A program made the translations under genes and the position numbers. Source: Putridiphycobacter sp965230485 (GTDB lineage Bacteria > Bacteroidota > Bacteroidia > Flavobacteriales_D > Crocinitomicaceae). From it: a stretch of DNA of 64,000 nucleotides. The stretch lies in contig CBDDLA010000001.1 of assembly GCA_965230485.1 (NCBI GenBank), positions 1,240,001 to 1,304,000 of the forward strand, given 5' to 3'. Shown piece by piece: positions 43,498-53,600 of this stretch (within the stretch, counting starts at the first letter, position 1; every line of letters begins with the position of its first letter). The notes under the pieces are model-generated. The model searched no databases. It saw only the letters and a program-made list of their open reading frames with translations, and was not told where the DNA came from.

Positions 43498-43842
43498 TTA
43501 TCTAAATCGTTCAGGGTGTTGCTCTTTTTCTTTTGCTCTAAATGCTTTTTGATCAGCTAATTCCATGAGTCGTAGTTTTTTTATTTTCGATCCAAGAAGT
43601 TCCATATATTGCTCTTCTTCTTTATTTTTATACAATTTCACAAAATGCCGTATCTCAGGTTTAGTCATATCTAAATTAAGTCTGTCTAACCTCTCTTTTA
43701 TGTACTTTTTGCGCCATCGCTTTTTTCGCCTCTTAAGGGATTTATAGTTATCGCCATGCAGGAGGATTTCAGCCTTATCTATGCCTTTGGCAATAAGGTT
43801 TTCGGTAATTGCCATCCAATTCCATTTTTTCATGTTGTACAT
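43498..43842 (-). CDS. Small highly basic protein of the mobilization operon
   Basis: 114 aa with a run of Lys/Arg (NYKSLKRRKKRWRKKYIKERLDRL) and a helical C-terminus. It lies between the accessory gene and the 43846 gene with 3-4 nt gaps. Nucleic-acid binding is likely from composition; family unknown. Confidence 0.6.
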   Translation of the reverse strand: MYNMKKWNWMAITENLIAKGIDKAEILLHGDNYKSLKRRKKRWRKKYIKERLDRLNLDMTKPEIRHFVKLYKNKEEEQYMELLGSKIKKLRLMELADQKAFRAKEKEQHPERFR

Positions 43843-43845
43843 TTT

Positions 43846-44433
43846 TTATATTTCTAAATCTTGGTCTTGAGATTTTCCTTTTTGCTTCTTTAATTCAGCT
43901 ATTCGACGTATCACCGAAGCCAGTATTTCACGTGATTTTACTCTGGCTTCCACTATTGGGCCCACAACTTCCAGACTTAGATCAGTGATTTCAATAACTC
44001 CTTTTTCTTTGAAAATCTTGTTGATATATTCTACTTGAACTTTTGCCTCTTCCATTATTCGGTCATGCTCCTCTTTCTCGTCATCACGTAACAAGTCAAA
44101 GTGATTTGAGACTCCATTAATGCGCTCAATCACGAAGTTCTTGTACTCCAGTATTTCATTGATATTCTCCGTTATAGATTCAACATCAATAATATTGGTG
44201 CTTTGAAAAACTTCCCTTAAAGCTCCAGTTTGAATTGTTCGTTCTTCATCAATGGTGACTTCAATACCTCCTTTGCATGGCCGGGCATTAGTAAAATGAG
44301 TAATAATATCAGTGATTTTTTGATTGCCTTCTTTGGTCATTCTATTAAGGGACAAGAGCTTTTTTTGATCAATTCCCTGCTCTTTTAAATATGATCTCAA
44401 CTCTTGACTTGCTATTAACTTCTTCTTTTCCAT
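43846..44433 (-). CDS. Unrecognised helical protein of the mobilization operon
   Basis: 195 aa, strongly helical and charged, with a small middle segment (ARPCKGGIEVTIDEERTIQTG) and a coiled-coil second half. It lies 4 nt downstream of the coupling ATPase. Could be a cytoplasmic adaptor between relaxosome and coupling protein; no direct evidence. Confidence 0.65.
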   Translation of the reverse strand: MEKKKLIASQELRSYLKEQGIDQKKLLSLNRMTKEGNQKITDIITHFTNARPCKGGIEVTIDEERTIQTGALREVFQSTNIIDVESITENINEILEYKNFVIERINGVSNHFDLLRDDEKEEHDRIMEEAKVQVEYINKIFKEKGVIEITDLSLEVVGPIVEARVKSREILASVIRRIAELKKQKGKSQDQDLEI

Positions 44434-44437
44434 ATTT

Positions 44438-45880
44438 TTAATGTTTATCGTTACTATTTAATTGCGTATTGTTCCCAAGCGTGAAAGGATGTAAATCAAC
44501 CTCTATAGGCTCTGAGTCTTCCTGTTTTTCAATCTGTAGATTAACTCGTTTCATCATGCTGCGATCTTGATAATATGGCTTGAGCTTAACTTTAAACGGC
44601 TTGTTCGACTTCACGAGTAAAATTGCTTCCCCCTTCATCTCCATAAGTTGGCTGGCCGAATACAGCGGCACATTCCGCTTATGCTTAGATTCAGCATCAA
44701 TCATTACTGTTGTGCCAAGTGACTTACTAATAGCCGCAGCCTCCTGAGCTCCCATGCCGCCCATGTACATTTTTGCTACATTCGCAAGAATAATTTCCAT
44801 TCCGTCTTTACCGTATAATTGGGATAGCTGAGCTTCTGATTGAACTATTAAATGATTGTAAATGAACCATTTACGGCAGTTAGATAATATTCGTGGGAAG
44901 TTAGGTATATAACATGACCCAAATTCATCTGCTAACACCCTTATTTTTAAATCTTTAGATTTATCAGGTAATGGAGCATTTAAGAAGTAATTATAGAATT
45001 GCGAGAAGAACAAATTTACTAATGGTTGCACCACTTCTTGAGAGCCAATTGGTACACGGATGTAGATGATCGTTTTCGTCTTTCTGAGAACCGAAAAATC
45101 CAAGGTATTGCGTGACGTTAGTTTTGCCAGCGTCGGTGAATTTGAAATGAATGACAGGCAACCAACGGCTGAAGAAAGAATACTGGCCAAGGTATTTTCC
45201 GAGTTAGAAAGTAACAATTTCCATTGTCGATAGGTTCGTTCATCAAGTGCACAGATATAGTTGCTGAGCAACTCCTCTTCCGTTGCCATATATTCAATGC
45301 ATAAGAGGATGTTGTATAAGGTTCTTTGGGCGTTAGGCAAGGTTAACACAATAACAATAGCTAAATTCAGTACTTCCTCCGACTTCAACTTCCAATAATC
45401 GGTCTTGTCACCTAAATTCCCTGCAAGCATACTCGACACTTTTGCAATTGCAGCCCTATCCTTTGGATCAAGATGGGCTAGTGGATTATAGAACATGGTT
45501 TTGACGGTAAATTCTTTGGGGTCAAAGTCCATGTCATATTGCAAATAACCATCCTGCAATTTTGCTTGATAGACATCATTTTTGATGCCTCCAGAATTAT
45601 CAATTACAAGCATCGAATCAGATTGTTGAGCTAAGGCCTGAGTTGTTATGCAGTTGGAGGATTTACCAGCTCCAGTTCCAGCGCACGTTAACAGTTGTTC
45701 CTCCTCAGGTAGGTACTTGTGTGAAGTACAAGCGAAACCAGTATTACTTTTTTTAAGTACCTCTCGTTCCTTTCCCCATGAGGCAGAATGTTCTTCTCGT
45801 TCGTTACCCAAAAAGGCATCTTTTATACTATTTCCAAGCTCCCAAAAATTCTCTTTCAGTATGTCTAAAAATTCTCCCAT
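44438..45880 (-). CDS. VirD4/TraG-like coupling ATPase without membrane anchor
   Basis: 480 aa. Walker A is 'LTCAGTGAGKSSNCITTQ' near residue 68, 'MLVIDNSGGIKND' follows, Walker B is 'IRVLADEFGSCYIPNFPRIL' near residue 310, and the late 'HLIVQSEAQLSQLYG' motif is present. These match T4CPs, hexameric ATPases that deliver the relaxase-DNA complex. The usual N-terminal pair of transmembrane helices is absent; a 46-aa membrane peptide is encoded immediately upstream. A second, unrelated ATPase of this class lies at 27347. Confidence 0.85.
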   Translation of the reverse strand: MGEFLDILKENFWELGNSIKDAFLGNEREEHSASWGKEREVLKKSNTGFACTSHKYLPEEEQLLTCAGTGAGKSSNCITTQALAQQSDSMLVIDNSGGIKNDVYQAKLQDGYLQYDMDFDPKEFTVKTMFYNPLAHLDPKDRAAIAKVSSMLAGNLGDKTDYWKLKSEEVLNLAIVIVLTLPNAQRTLYNILLCIEYMATEEELLSNYICALDERTYRQWKLLLSNSENTLASILSSAVGCLSFISNSPTLAKLTSRNTLDFSVLRKTKTIIYIRVPIGSQEVVQPLVNLFFSQFYNYFLNAPLPDKSKDLKIRVLADEFGSCYIPNFPRILSNCRKWFIYNHLIVQSEAQLSQLYGKDGMEIILANVAKMYMGGMGAQEAAAISKSLGTTVMIDAESKHKRNVPLYSASQLMEMKGEAILLVKSNKPFKVKLKPYYQDRSMMKRVNLQIEKQEDSEPIEVDLHPFTLGNNTQLNSNDKH

Positions 45881-45881
45881 C

Positions 45882-46022
45882 TTATGCGTCTATTCGTTGT
45901 TTCAAAAATGTATTGATCTCTACCAAAATGTATTCAAAGAATTTTCCGACCATGTAGATGGCAATCATGATAGCTTTAAGGACAATGTTTAAGATGCTTT
46001 GAATGACGTTTCCTTTTTTCAT
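45882..46022 (-). CDS. 46-aa membrane peptide upstream of the coupling ATPase
   Basis: The ORF starts MKKGNVIQSILNIVLKAIMI and ends FLKQRIDA. It has one hydrophobic helix (about residues 8-38) and basic ends. It starts 11 nt after the lipoprotein gene, and its stop (45882-45884) is 1 nt before the ATPase ATG at 45880. It could be the detached membrane segment of the coupling protein. Confidence 0.7.
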   Translation of the reverse strand: MKKGNVIQSILNIVLKAIMIAIYMVGKFFEYILVEINTFLKQRIDA

Positions 46023-46033
46023 AGCTCTAATTT

Positions 46034-46753
46034 TTAGTGATTAATGTGTTCTAAAGACCCAATGGCAGAAACCGATACATCAATCTTTTTGAATACCCGT
46101 TGATATATCTCAACCATAGCTCTATGAAAAGAATTATTCTCCGCATTGGGTTGATGTATAATTACTAGATGAACGTGCGGCGCTGAAACACAGTCTGACA
46201 TGAGCGATTCAATAATATGTTCAATACGCTCTGGTTCATCCAGTACCAGCTGACGTTGCTTTTTATCGGTACACACATTCAGCGTTGGATTATTGCTTTC
46301 CAAATCTGAAATAAGATAGATCGTTGTTGAATCACGTGTGTGTTCACTGAGGTCGTTGATGAGGCCAATCAATGGACGAAGAATGACTGATTGATTGTAA
46401 GCACCGTCGTCGTTGACCTCCCATTCATCTATCAGGGTTCCCATGAGTTCAATTTGTTCTTGACGTTTATCCTCAAAACCAAAAAAGCTTTCTTCAGCTG
46501 GTATGTGCCATTGCAGCAAGGGCCGAATATCAGTATCGGCAAGTGACATGTATCCTACTAAGTAGCCTGCCCAGGGATCAACTGAAGAGGTGTAATGATC
46601 ATACATTATGTGACTTGTTACCTCAGATAGTGAATCATTGTCACTGATATCATTGAGATAGAGGTCTCGTATAGGTCGTGTGTCATCTTGACACCCTACC
46701 AGCAGGATCAATCCTATGATACCTGCGAGTAATTTAGTTGTAATTAAATTCAT
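46034..46753 (-). CDS. Lipoprotein with a possible vWA-like fold
   Basis: 239 aa. A hydrophobic signal ends at the lipobox 'LILLVGC' (Cys about residue 21), so it is lipid-anchored. 'TTIYLISDLESNNPTLNVC' and 'HVHLVIIHQPNAENNSFHRAMVEIYQRVFKKIDVSVSAIG' have the strand-helix pattern of a von Willebrand A-type domain, with 'SDLES' in the metal-site region. Its start overlaps the preceding gene by 20 nt. Probably a periplasmic part of the mobilization or surface module. Confidence 0.7.
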   Translation of the reverse strand: MNLITTKLLAGIIGLILLVGCQDDTRPIRDLYLNDISDNDSLSEVTSHIMYDHYTSSVDPWAGYLVGYMSLADTDIRPLLQWHIPAEESFFGFEDKRQEQIELMGTLIDEWEVNDDGAYNQSVILRPLIGLINDLSEHTRDSTTIYLISDLESNNPTLNVCTDKKQRQLVLDEPERIEHIIESLMSDCVSAPHVHLVIIHQPNAENNSFHRAMVEIYQRVFKKIDVSVSAIGSLEHINH

Positions 46754-47822
46754 ACTTCACTTTTAAATAGTTAAACATTAATGGAGTTGGGTTTTGGGAG
46801 AAAAAGGCAGGGTAATCTGCACTTTGCCTATACTGGATATTAGTTGTGCACCAGATGCCATAAATACGGATATATTCGTCCCGAATCTTTTTCTCAAGGT
46901 CAACTGAATATGTGCGGATTGCTTTTTTTAAAGCGTGTTCGTCTGACCGCTCTTTTTGCACGTGGTAAATACGATCAGTTGCCTCAACTTTATCTGCAAA
47001 TCGTTCCTCCTGCTTCTTCACTAGTTCATTATGGGTATGGTGAAGTTGTCGCTCCGCCTTCGTTACATAAAATTTCAACATCAAGATCATTGACGTGATC
47101 AAAATCAGCATATTAATGAGGATAAATGAAAATTTTACGAAGATTGTCCCTGCGCTTCGCGTCAATGAAAGCACTGTAAAAAATGTCAACATTGATCCAA
47201 TGATACCAACCAGCACAAGGATCTTCTTTTTCCGTGTTTGGACTTTCGACAGAATAAAGGGAGTTAGCTCTGCAACGAAAAAGTTGGTGCAGGCAATGAT
47301 ACAGGCAAGCATAAGGCAACCCATTGGAGTCAGGCCAAGCCCTTGGAGTGTTCGAAAGCTATACATGACCTCACATCCCCCCAGCAGTATGCAAACAATA
47401 CGGATGATATTCAGACGCACTATGCTCTTTTTGATAAGGTGATTGCCGTCTTTTTCACTTTTTTCAACTGCACGCTCTGCGAGACCTAATTTGTGCACTG
47501 CTTCCTCCTCGGCATCCCGTGCATCCTGCTCCTTCTTATCGTATTTCTTATCAGTTTCATTAGGATTGTATGACCCTAGATTTTGAACTGCCACATTAAC
47601 ATCGGAAAGACACCTGTTGAAATCTGAAGTTATGCTTCTGTAAAAGACCTCTCCGCTACCCTTTTCAGTCGCCAAAGGCAATCCTTGTTTTGCTAAATCT
47701 TTAGCTGATTCAATGCCAGCTTCCTCAGCTTTTCTGAAGGCAGCTTCTAAGCTCTCTTCAAGACCAAGAATTTTGATCGTTTGACCGTTGAAGTCAAAAT
47801 TGATATTTGTTTCCTGTTTCAT
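46734..47822 (-). CDS. Four-helix membrane protein with coiled-coil flanks
   Basis: 362 aa. Residues 1-135 are soluble and end in a charged coiled coil. Four membrane helices follow (IVRLNIIRIVCILLGG; MGCLMLACIIACTNFFV; ILVLVGIIGSMLTFFTVL; FSFILINMLILITSMILML), then a cytoplasmic coiled coil with many His/Glu. It is translationally coupled to the lipoprotein gene by a 20-nt overlap. No family recognised; likely a structural or sensing membrane component. Confidence 0.7.
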   Translation of the reverse strand: MKQETNINFDFNGQTIKILGLEESLEAAFRKAEEAGIESAKDLAKQGLPLATEKGSGEVFYRSITSDFNRCLSDVNVAVQNLGSYNPNETDKKYDKKEQDARDAEEEAVHKLGLAERAVEKSEKDGNHLIKKSIVRLNIIRIVCILLGGCEVMYSFRTLQGLGLTPMGCLMLACIIACTNFFVAELTPFILSKVQTRKKKILVLVGIIGSMLTFFTVLSLTRSAGTIFVKFSFILINMLILITSMILMLKFYVTKAERQLHHTHNELVKKQEERFADKVEATDRIYHVQKERSDEHALKKAIRTYSVDLEKKIRDEYIRIYGIWCTTNIQYRQSADYPAFFSQNPTPLMFNYLKVKYEFNYN

Positions 47823-47832
47823 AAGTTTTTCT

Positions 47833-48102
47833 TTAATTGTTATTCGATTGATTTTGTTCAGCCTTTTGAATTGCTGAATGCAGTCTAATTGTTAAATAGA
47901 AGATCCTCCAATTCCTGATGTGCAGTGATTCTCTATCGAGGTACAGGATTATGGCTATAAAAGGCCAACTGTACCATCGTCTTTTGGGCATCAGAATTTC
48001 TCCGCCTCCTGGGCTTCGAATTCTGATGTAAAAGGGTAAACCATAATCCACGGTATAACCATAGCTGGTAAATAGAGATATTAGCTTATTGGAGCGTATC
48101 AT
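47833..48102 (-). CDS. Small protein of the same operon
   Basis: 89 aa. A weakly hydrophobic middle (WYSWPFIAIILYLDRESLHIRNWRIFYLTIRL) follows a short beta-rich start (DYGLPFYIRIRSPGGGEI). Spaced 10-11 nt from both neighbours. Function unknown. Confidence 0.55.
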   Translation of the reverse strand: MIRSNKLISLFTSYGYTVDYGLPFYIRIRSPGGGEILMPKRRWYSWPFIAIILYLDRESLHIRNWRIFYLTIRLHSAIQKAEQNQSNNN

Positions 48103-48113
48103 ATTCTAAAATT

Positions 48114-48632
48114 TTAAATGGTGGATAATTTCTTTTTCATGGCCTGCAAAGAGGAATCAGCTGGATGATTGGTCAATAACAAATCAATAAGACCTTTCAC
48201 ATCGTCCAGATAGTCTTTTTTGGCAATAGAAGCTGAATTGGAATAATAGAGTAATAGTTTGACTTTAAGAATTTCACAGGTCACACTGGCATAGTGCGTC
48301 CATAATAAATCTGTGGGACATAAATCCATTGCTTCGTCTAAAATTTTGCTGGCTGTTACTAACCACTCGTCTTTTTTACCGCCTCCCTTCACCCATTTCA
48401 CATTCCAGTACTGAGCCTGTATAAACAAAAAGAAGATTTGGTTTGGCAGACTAAAATCGTTTAATGAAAATTCCATTAGCGATGAATATGACTTCTCCCG
48501 TTCTGAAGCCTTGTTAGAGGTAATACCATCGTGAAAAGTGGATAACAATACAGAAGTGACATTCTGTAACGCTTCATCTTCTGGGTTTATGTGCTTTTGA
48601 TCTGTAGCATCAGATTTTTTTACATTTTTCAT
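48114..48632 (-). CDS. Helical-repeat-like protein, paralogue A
   Basis: 172 aa, starting MKNVKKSD. Mostly helical, TPR-like in spacing (FFLFIQAQYWNVKWVKGGGKKDEWLVTASKILDEAMDLCPTDLLWTHYASVTCEILKVKLLLYYSNSA). It shares its N-terminal MKNVK, length and the 'A(Q/K)YWxxK...A...L..A' pattern with the next gene, suggesting tandem duplication. Confidence 0.6.
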   Translation of the reverse strand: MKNVKKSDATDQKHINPEDEALQNVTSVLLSTFHDGITSNKASEREKSYSSLMEFSLNDFSLPNQIFFLFIQAQYWNVKWVKGGGKKDEWLVTASKILDEAMDLCPTDLLWTHYASVTCEILKVKLLLYYSNSASIAKKDYLDDVKGLIDLLLTNHPADSSLQAMKKKLSTI

Positions 48633-48665
48633 GCGTTTCTATTTTTGATAAAAGATTTAAAAAGA

Positions 48666-48683
48666 CAGGAGCGATTGCTCCTG
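48666..48683 (-). terminator. Attenuator or terminator between the paralogues
   Basis: CAGGAGC (48666-48672) and GCTCCTG (48677-48683) form a stem around GATT. On the minus strand it is followed by TCTTTTT, just after the stop of the gene at 48695. Confidence 0.7.
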
Positions 48684-48694
48684 CTTGAAGGACT

Positions 48695-49243
48695 TTATAT
48701 AGCTTTCAATTCGTCAGCTAACCAATTCAAACTTTTATTTTCAGGCTTAAATTGTAAATACAAGCTGGTTAAATAGGTAGCTGACTGTTTAAATTGCTCA
48801 CGTATTTTTGCCGACGACGAATGCACCGCGATCTTATATTTCACGTAGGCAATGGTGAATTGAATTTTTGAGGACTTAATCGTAGAATCCTCCTCCTTTG
48901 AAGTCCAATAAGCATCTGTCAGTGCATCATCTGCACGCATAAGTGCTTCAACATCTTGGAAGTTGCTGGCTTTGGCTTTTAATAACCAGTATTTCGCTTC
49001 GACATAACATCTGTAAATTTCCGTACCGGTATCAAATTCCACCGTTTCCGTAAACGACTTTAAAAAACTAAACCCTTCTGCTCTAGTTTCTGGATTCTTA
49101 ATGATTTCCTTAATGGCAATCAATTGCGTCATTACATATAAGTGACGATCACTTACCTGTGCTCCATTCAAATGGTTAATATTATGCTCATAGTTTTGAC
49201 CTGCGTTGAACTCGGCAGTTGATGTTGTTTTTACATTTTTCAT
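48695..49243 (-). CDS. Helical-repeat-like protein, paralogue B
   Basis: 182 aa, starting MKNVKTTS. Helical, with 'IYRCYVEAKYWLLKAKASNFQDVEALMRADDALTDAYWTSKEEDSTIKSSKIQFTIAYVKYKIAVHSSSAKI', similar in layout to the protein at 48114. First gene of the minus-strand operon; a terminator separates it from the rest, so it may be made in excess. Confidence 0.6.
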   Translation of the reverse strand: MKNVKTTSTAEFNAGQNYEHNINHLNGAQVSDRHLYVMTQLIAIKEIIKNPETRAEGFSFLKSFTETVEFDTGTEIYRCYVEAKYWLLKAKASNFQDVEALMRADDALTDAYWTSKEEDSTIKSSKIQFTIAYVKYKIAVHSSSAKIREQFKQSATYLTSLYLQFKPENKSLNWLADELKAI

Positions 49244-49329
49244 AATTCTGTGACTTTAATTAAGTTACAGAATTGATATGCAGTTATTTAGACTTGCAAA
49301 ATCTCCCTAATAAGGTATTATACTCATCA

Positions 49330-49418
49330 GGTCTGAGGTCTAGAGAACCTCGGAAACAATTGCATACAAATTCTGTGAAAATTTGTAGTGCGGTGGCCCA
49401 ATGTTACATTGGGTTTTT
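49330..49418 (+). ncRNA. Candidate small RNA ending in a terminator
   Basis: In the gene-less stretch 49244-49598 three plus-strand hairpins follow each other: GAGGT/ACCTC (49335-49351), ACAAATT/AATTTGT (49366-49386) and CCCAATG-TTA-CATTGGG with T5 (49397-49418). The last is a good intrinsic terminator, yet no plus-strand gene precedes it. No clear promoter was found. Confidence 0.4.
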
Positions 49419-49598
49419 CTTCTGGAAAAACTCCAATTTTGGAACCATGCACGGATCAAATGTAAAACAAATAAATTGACGCAACTAACTTTAAAACAAG
49501 CTATTAGTCGCTGATATCTTCGCATAATTTCTCGCAGGAATACTCCCGCGAAAATTCGCAAAATGAACTAAGAAAAATGCAGTAAAATAGAATTGTGA

Positions 49599-50636
49599 CT
49601 AACCTGTAAAAACTCTGAAGTTTCTATAAAATGGATTCGGAAATATTTGGTCGGGGTTATCAGCGTCTACCTTGCGCAAATACAATTCTTCGCTGCACCT
49701 ATTTAGTGATTTCAGGGTATCACGAAAGGTATACCAGACCTCTTCATCAAGATATGAATTATCGACATATTTGGCAACTTCGACTGGAGAATAGCTAATT
49801 AACCGCGGATCTTTTTTTATTCCTCCATTGGCGTCTTTATTTGGTTCAATAAACTCAATAAAGCTTGGATTATAGAATATACCCCGTTTATTGTAGGTTA
49901 AAGACTTTATCGAATTTAGAGCAAGAATGCTACGCATATCATTAACTCCAAATTGGTGACCACCTGCTATTATTTCAACATCTATTGAACTTCTGTCAGG
50001 AGTCAAGCTAAGAATTAGAAAATCATTCTTATTTAGCAAAATTGCAACAATGCCAGTATCGCTATATTCCTTTTGTCTGATAAGCTGTTGGTTTTTAGCA
50101 GCTCTTAAATCAGCCGTTTTCTCCCAATCTATGGGATATTGAAAAGTATTGAGTTTCATTGACGGAAATAGTTCAGCAGTTTCATCAAGTGCCTCTTGCA
50201 ACTGAGTAAAACACTGTTTACGTTCACTTGGTTTTATAAAGTATGCTTTATATATAATGGTTGATGCCTTTCGGGTGACTTCATGATCACTAGTGAGTGC
50301 GATCATCTCTAAAGATACCTTTCCTTCATCCATTACACCAGAACTACTTATAACATATGGGAATGGCTTGATAGATTTTGCTAAACGATCAACTAACATT
50401 AAGCCGTTAAATGAATTATCACATGCCCATCGTAAATCATGATCAAGGATTATAATGTTTGGCTGGCATTTTGTTATTTCACTTTCCACATCTTCTAAAT
50501 TCGTTTCCCAAACCCTAATTCCAGACAATATAATGGTCATTTCATGTTCATTGCGTTCCTTAAACACAGATAAGGTATCCATAATTTTTTCGTAATGCAT
50601 AGGGTTGTCTTCAATAACACAAATTCTGTATATCAT
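49599..50636 (-). CDS. Response regulator with unrecognised output domain
   Basis: 345 aa. The N-terminal receiver domain has 'RICVIEDNPMHYEKI' (acidic pair), 'PNIIILDHDL' (phospho-acceptor Asp near residue 66), 'YVISSSGVMDEG' and 'AYFIKPSERKQ' (conserved Lys). The C-terminal 180 residues, from 'VAILLNKNDFLILSLTP' onward, may be LytTR-like (DNA binding), but I cannot confirm it. Its start overlaps the kinase stop by 4 nt, so the two are a coupled pair. Confidence 0.8.
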   Translation of the reverse strand: MIYRICVIEDNPMHYEKIMDTLSVFKERNEHEMTIILSGIRVWETNLEDVESEITKCQPNIIILDHDLRWACDNSFNGLMLVDRLAKSIKPFPYVISSSGVMDEGKVSLEMIALTSDHEVTRKASTIIYKAYFIKPSERKQCFTQLQEALDETAELFPSMKLNTFQYPIDWEKTADLRAAKNQQLIRQKEYSDTGIVAILLNKNDFLILSLTPDRSSIDVEIIAGGHQFGVNDMRSILALNSIKSLTYNKRGIFYNPSFIEFIEPNKDANGGIKKDPRLISYSPVEVAKYVDNSYLDEEVWYTFRDTLKSLNRCSEELYLRKVDADNPDQIFPNPFYRNFRVFTG

Positions 50637-53600
50637 CTTTTGATTTTTAGATTAAACGTAGTTTTATATGAGTCATTTTGTTCGGACATTTCAGCTTGAT
50701 AATTCGTATCAAAATCAGAACCGTTATATGCCTCTAATGCCCTTAAAATATATGTCGTACCGTGCTGTGTTGAAGTACTAACTCCAGCTCCTGTACCCTT
50801 GGCGCCGACGTCTTGAATACACAGAATAACAGAGTCCTTCAATTTACTCGCAGTTATAGTAATGCGGACATCATTAAGGCTTGTATACTTAAAGCTGTTA
50901 TGTATGATGTTTGCCACAGTATATATAGGAACCATAACATCAGAAAGCTCGTCAGAGGAAAATGAAATTTGGTCAATTGCATTTCCAGTCATTTTCCTCC
51001 CAAATTCCATTTGCGCCCAGTCGGCACCAAAATGTATATCATCTACTAGAGACTGGAATGCCCTTCCTTCTTTGTTATTAAGATCAAATTGATCAAGGAA
51101 ATTAGCAGTACTATCAACTGCTTGAAATACTTCAGATTTTATTTTTAGGACTTCTGCTGATAGGCTATCAGGTATTTTAGAGATATAGTAGGCATTAAAA
51201 CCGCCAATTGTATTTCTTGCAGCATGTGAAAATTGTCCAAATCCAAATCGTAGGCTATCAGAAATAATCCTTTGCTTAATAATTTCTTCTTTTTGTTCTC
51301 TCAATCTTGCTCTTTGCCTAATCAGTCTTAAAATAAGAAGACTAAAAACAAAAAGAACCCCCAAAATAAGTAAAATCGCAAATTTTCTTTCTTCCAGTTT
51401 TTCATCCTTTATTTGGCTTTCACCTTGAAGATTACCAATTTCAGCTGTCTTTTCTACGATAACGGTATCCTTAATGGCTATAGTATCTTTGTGTCTTCCA
51501 AGATCAACTCGCAGCGAATCCGAAACATCTTGAAGCATAGAGACAATGCGGATATTACTGTCTACTTCAAACAAAAGCCTCCTTTTATAATTCTCAAGAT
51601 TCGCAATCTGCAACTGAAGCATTTTCAATCGATTGATCGAATCCTTTAATTCATAGGTGATTCCTGCAATGGATTGGTGATTGCGCTGAATTTCGTCCCC
51701 GTATAAACTCAAAATACTGTCATACCTATTATTTAGAGATTGTAACTGCTTTTTTTTACTTTCAATTAAGGAATTAACACCTAATTTATTACCAGCGACA
51801 CTCACTTTTTCAATTCTTTCATAGTGTTTTAAGGTGTTACGGAGATACCGAGCCTCAATGGATTCGCGATAATGAATAATCCTAATTGCTTTTTTATAAA
51901 AGCCTCTACTAATTAAGTCTTTTTCGTAAAGCTTTAGAAGAGAAATTATCTGCGGTCTATGAATTTCGGGGATTCGACCCCTAGGGCTTTTTTTTACGCT
52001 TGGTCTCACAAATAGAAATTCTGGGGGTATTTCATTCGCTTCTGGATTTGATGCATAGTTCAGATTTGCAGCAGCTGAAATAAAATACCTGGCTGACATC
52101 GTCAAGTAATCTTCCTTCGATTGAATTTTCTTGTTTAAGTTTTCAAATGAATTCAATGAAACAGGAAATTCTATACTCTGCCATAACAATTTTCTTTCTT
52201 TTGACATACCTGCCCTCCCTAAATCAGAATGTAGATTTTGAACTACCTTATTAAATGCCTGCTTTGAAAAATATTTCTTGTTTTCATCAATGAGTTTCAG
52301 AAGATTCAAATCTACTGCAACGCAACCTTGAAAATCATAATTTAATCTATTGTATTCTCTGACCTCTTCTAATAGGTAAAAATTCCATTTCATATTACTT
52401 TCTGTCTCAAATTCGCAGCTATTAAATGATGTAAATGCGTTTAACAGCGTTTGCGCCGACTGAAGTCTGTAAAGTTCCCCATAATCATGATCGAGAGTCT
52501 GTCTTAAGTTCCAAATGTCAAGTAATTGTTGAACTAAAAGAAAATTCTGAATAAAATATCTATTTACTGAAGTATCGCTTTCCAAGTGAGCCGCTTCGTC
52601 TACTTGCAAAATTTTTATTGCATCTTTTGCAAACCTTACTTCTCTTGGAATACGACGGGATAGAATGTGGAGAAATTGAACTTCAAGATTTCTAATCAGT
52701 AAATAATGCTTGTCTTTAAGCTCTTCATTTTGATCGAGAATGGCATAGATGTATCCAAAGTATCTACTTACATTGTAAGCATAGCGAGTTCCACTTGTCA
52801 TCAAATTTTTTATCGTTCCTAAAATCCAATATATCTTAGTTTCATCATTGATTTTTGGGTTATTAAATTTGAATTGTTCTCTATGCTTGATTGCAGGGTT
52901 TTCAAAAAATGGTGTTTCTAGCAATGATCGCGATTTCATTTTTTCATAATCCTTTAAAAACACATAAATCGAACTTGTATCCCCTTTACTATTAATCACT
53001 TGTTTTACTGGATAATAACCATCAGTAAAGCTACCGATAACAATTGTTCCTGGCTTATCTGTAATAAAATCTTCTTCTACAACAATTTTGTCCGATGGTG
53101 TAGTATCCAATGGTAAAAACTCTCTCTGTTCTTGGCTCATTACATCATAATTGTCAGTCACTTGTAGTAATTTCTTATTAAAAAACAAAGCTTGGTTTGC
53201 TGAGGCATGGTCAAAGCCTTTATTCGTTAGATTTAAGAACAGTTTAAAATAATAGTCGGGCTTAATTTCACCATTCATGCTGTTTTCCAACACCTCTACA
53301 ATTGAATCTATATTTGAACAGTATTTTCTTCCGTCAGATCCTATAGAATCAGCAAAAATGTTATTAAAATTTAACTTTTGTTCTCTGCTATTGGTATATA
53401 CCCATATACTGCCGATTGAGTCATAAGGAAAATGGAACGTGAGAAATTCATTCCAGAAATATTTGGTGGGGTATTGGTATTTTGGATCGAAGTTATAAAC
53501 CGAAAGAGATAGCAGTGAATCAAAATATTCTCCAAAGGTCAGTGAAGTGTCAATAAGACTGAAATTAATGTAGTGGTCAATTTCAGCTCTCCTATCCTGA

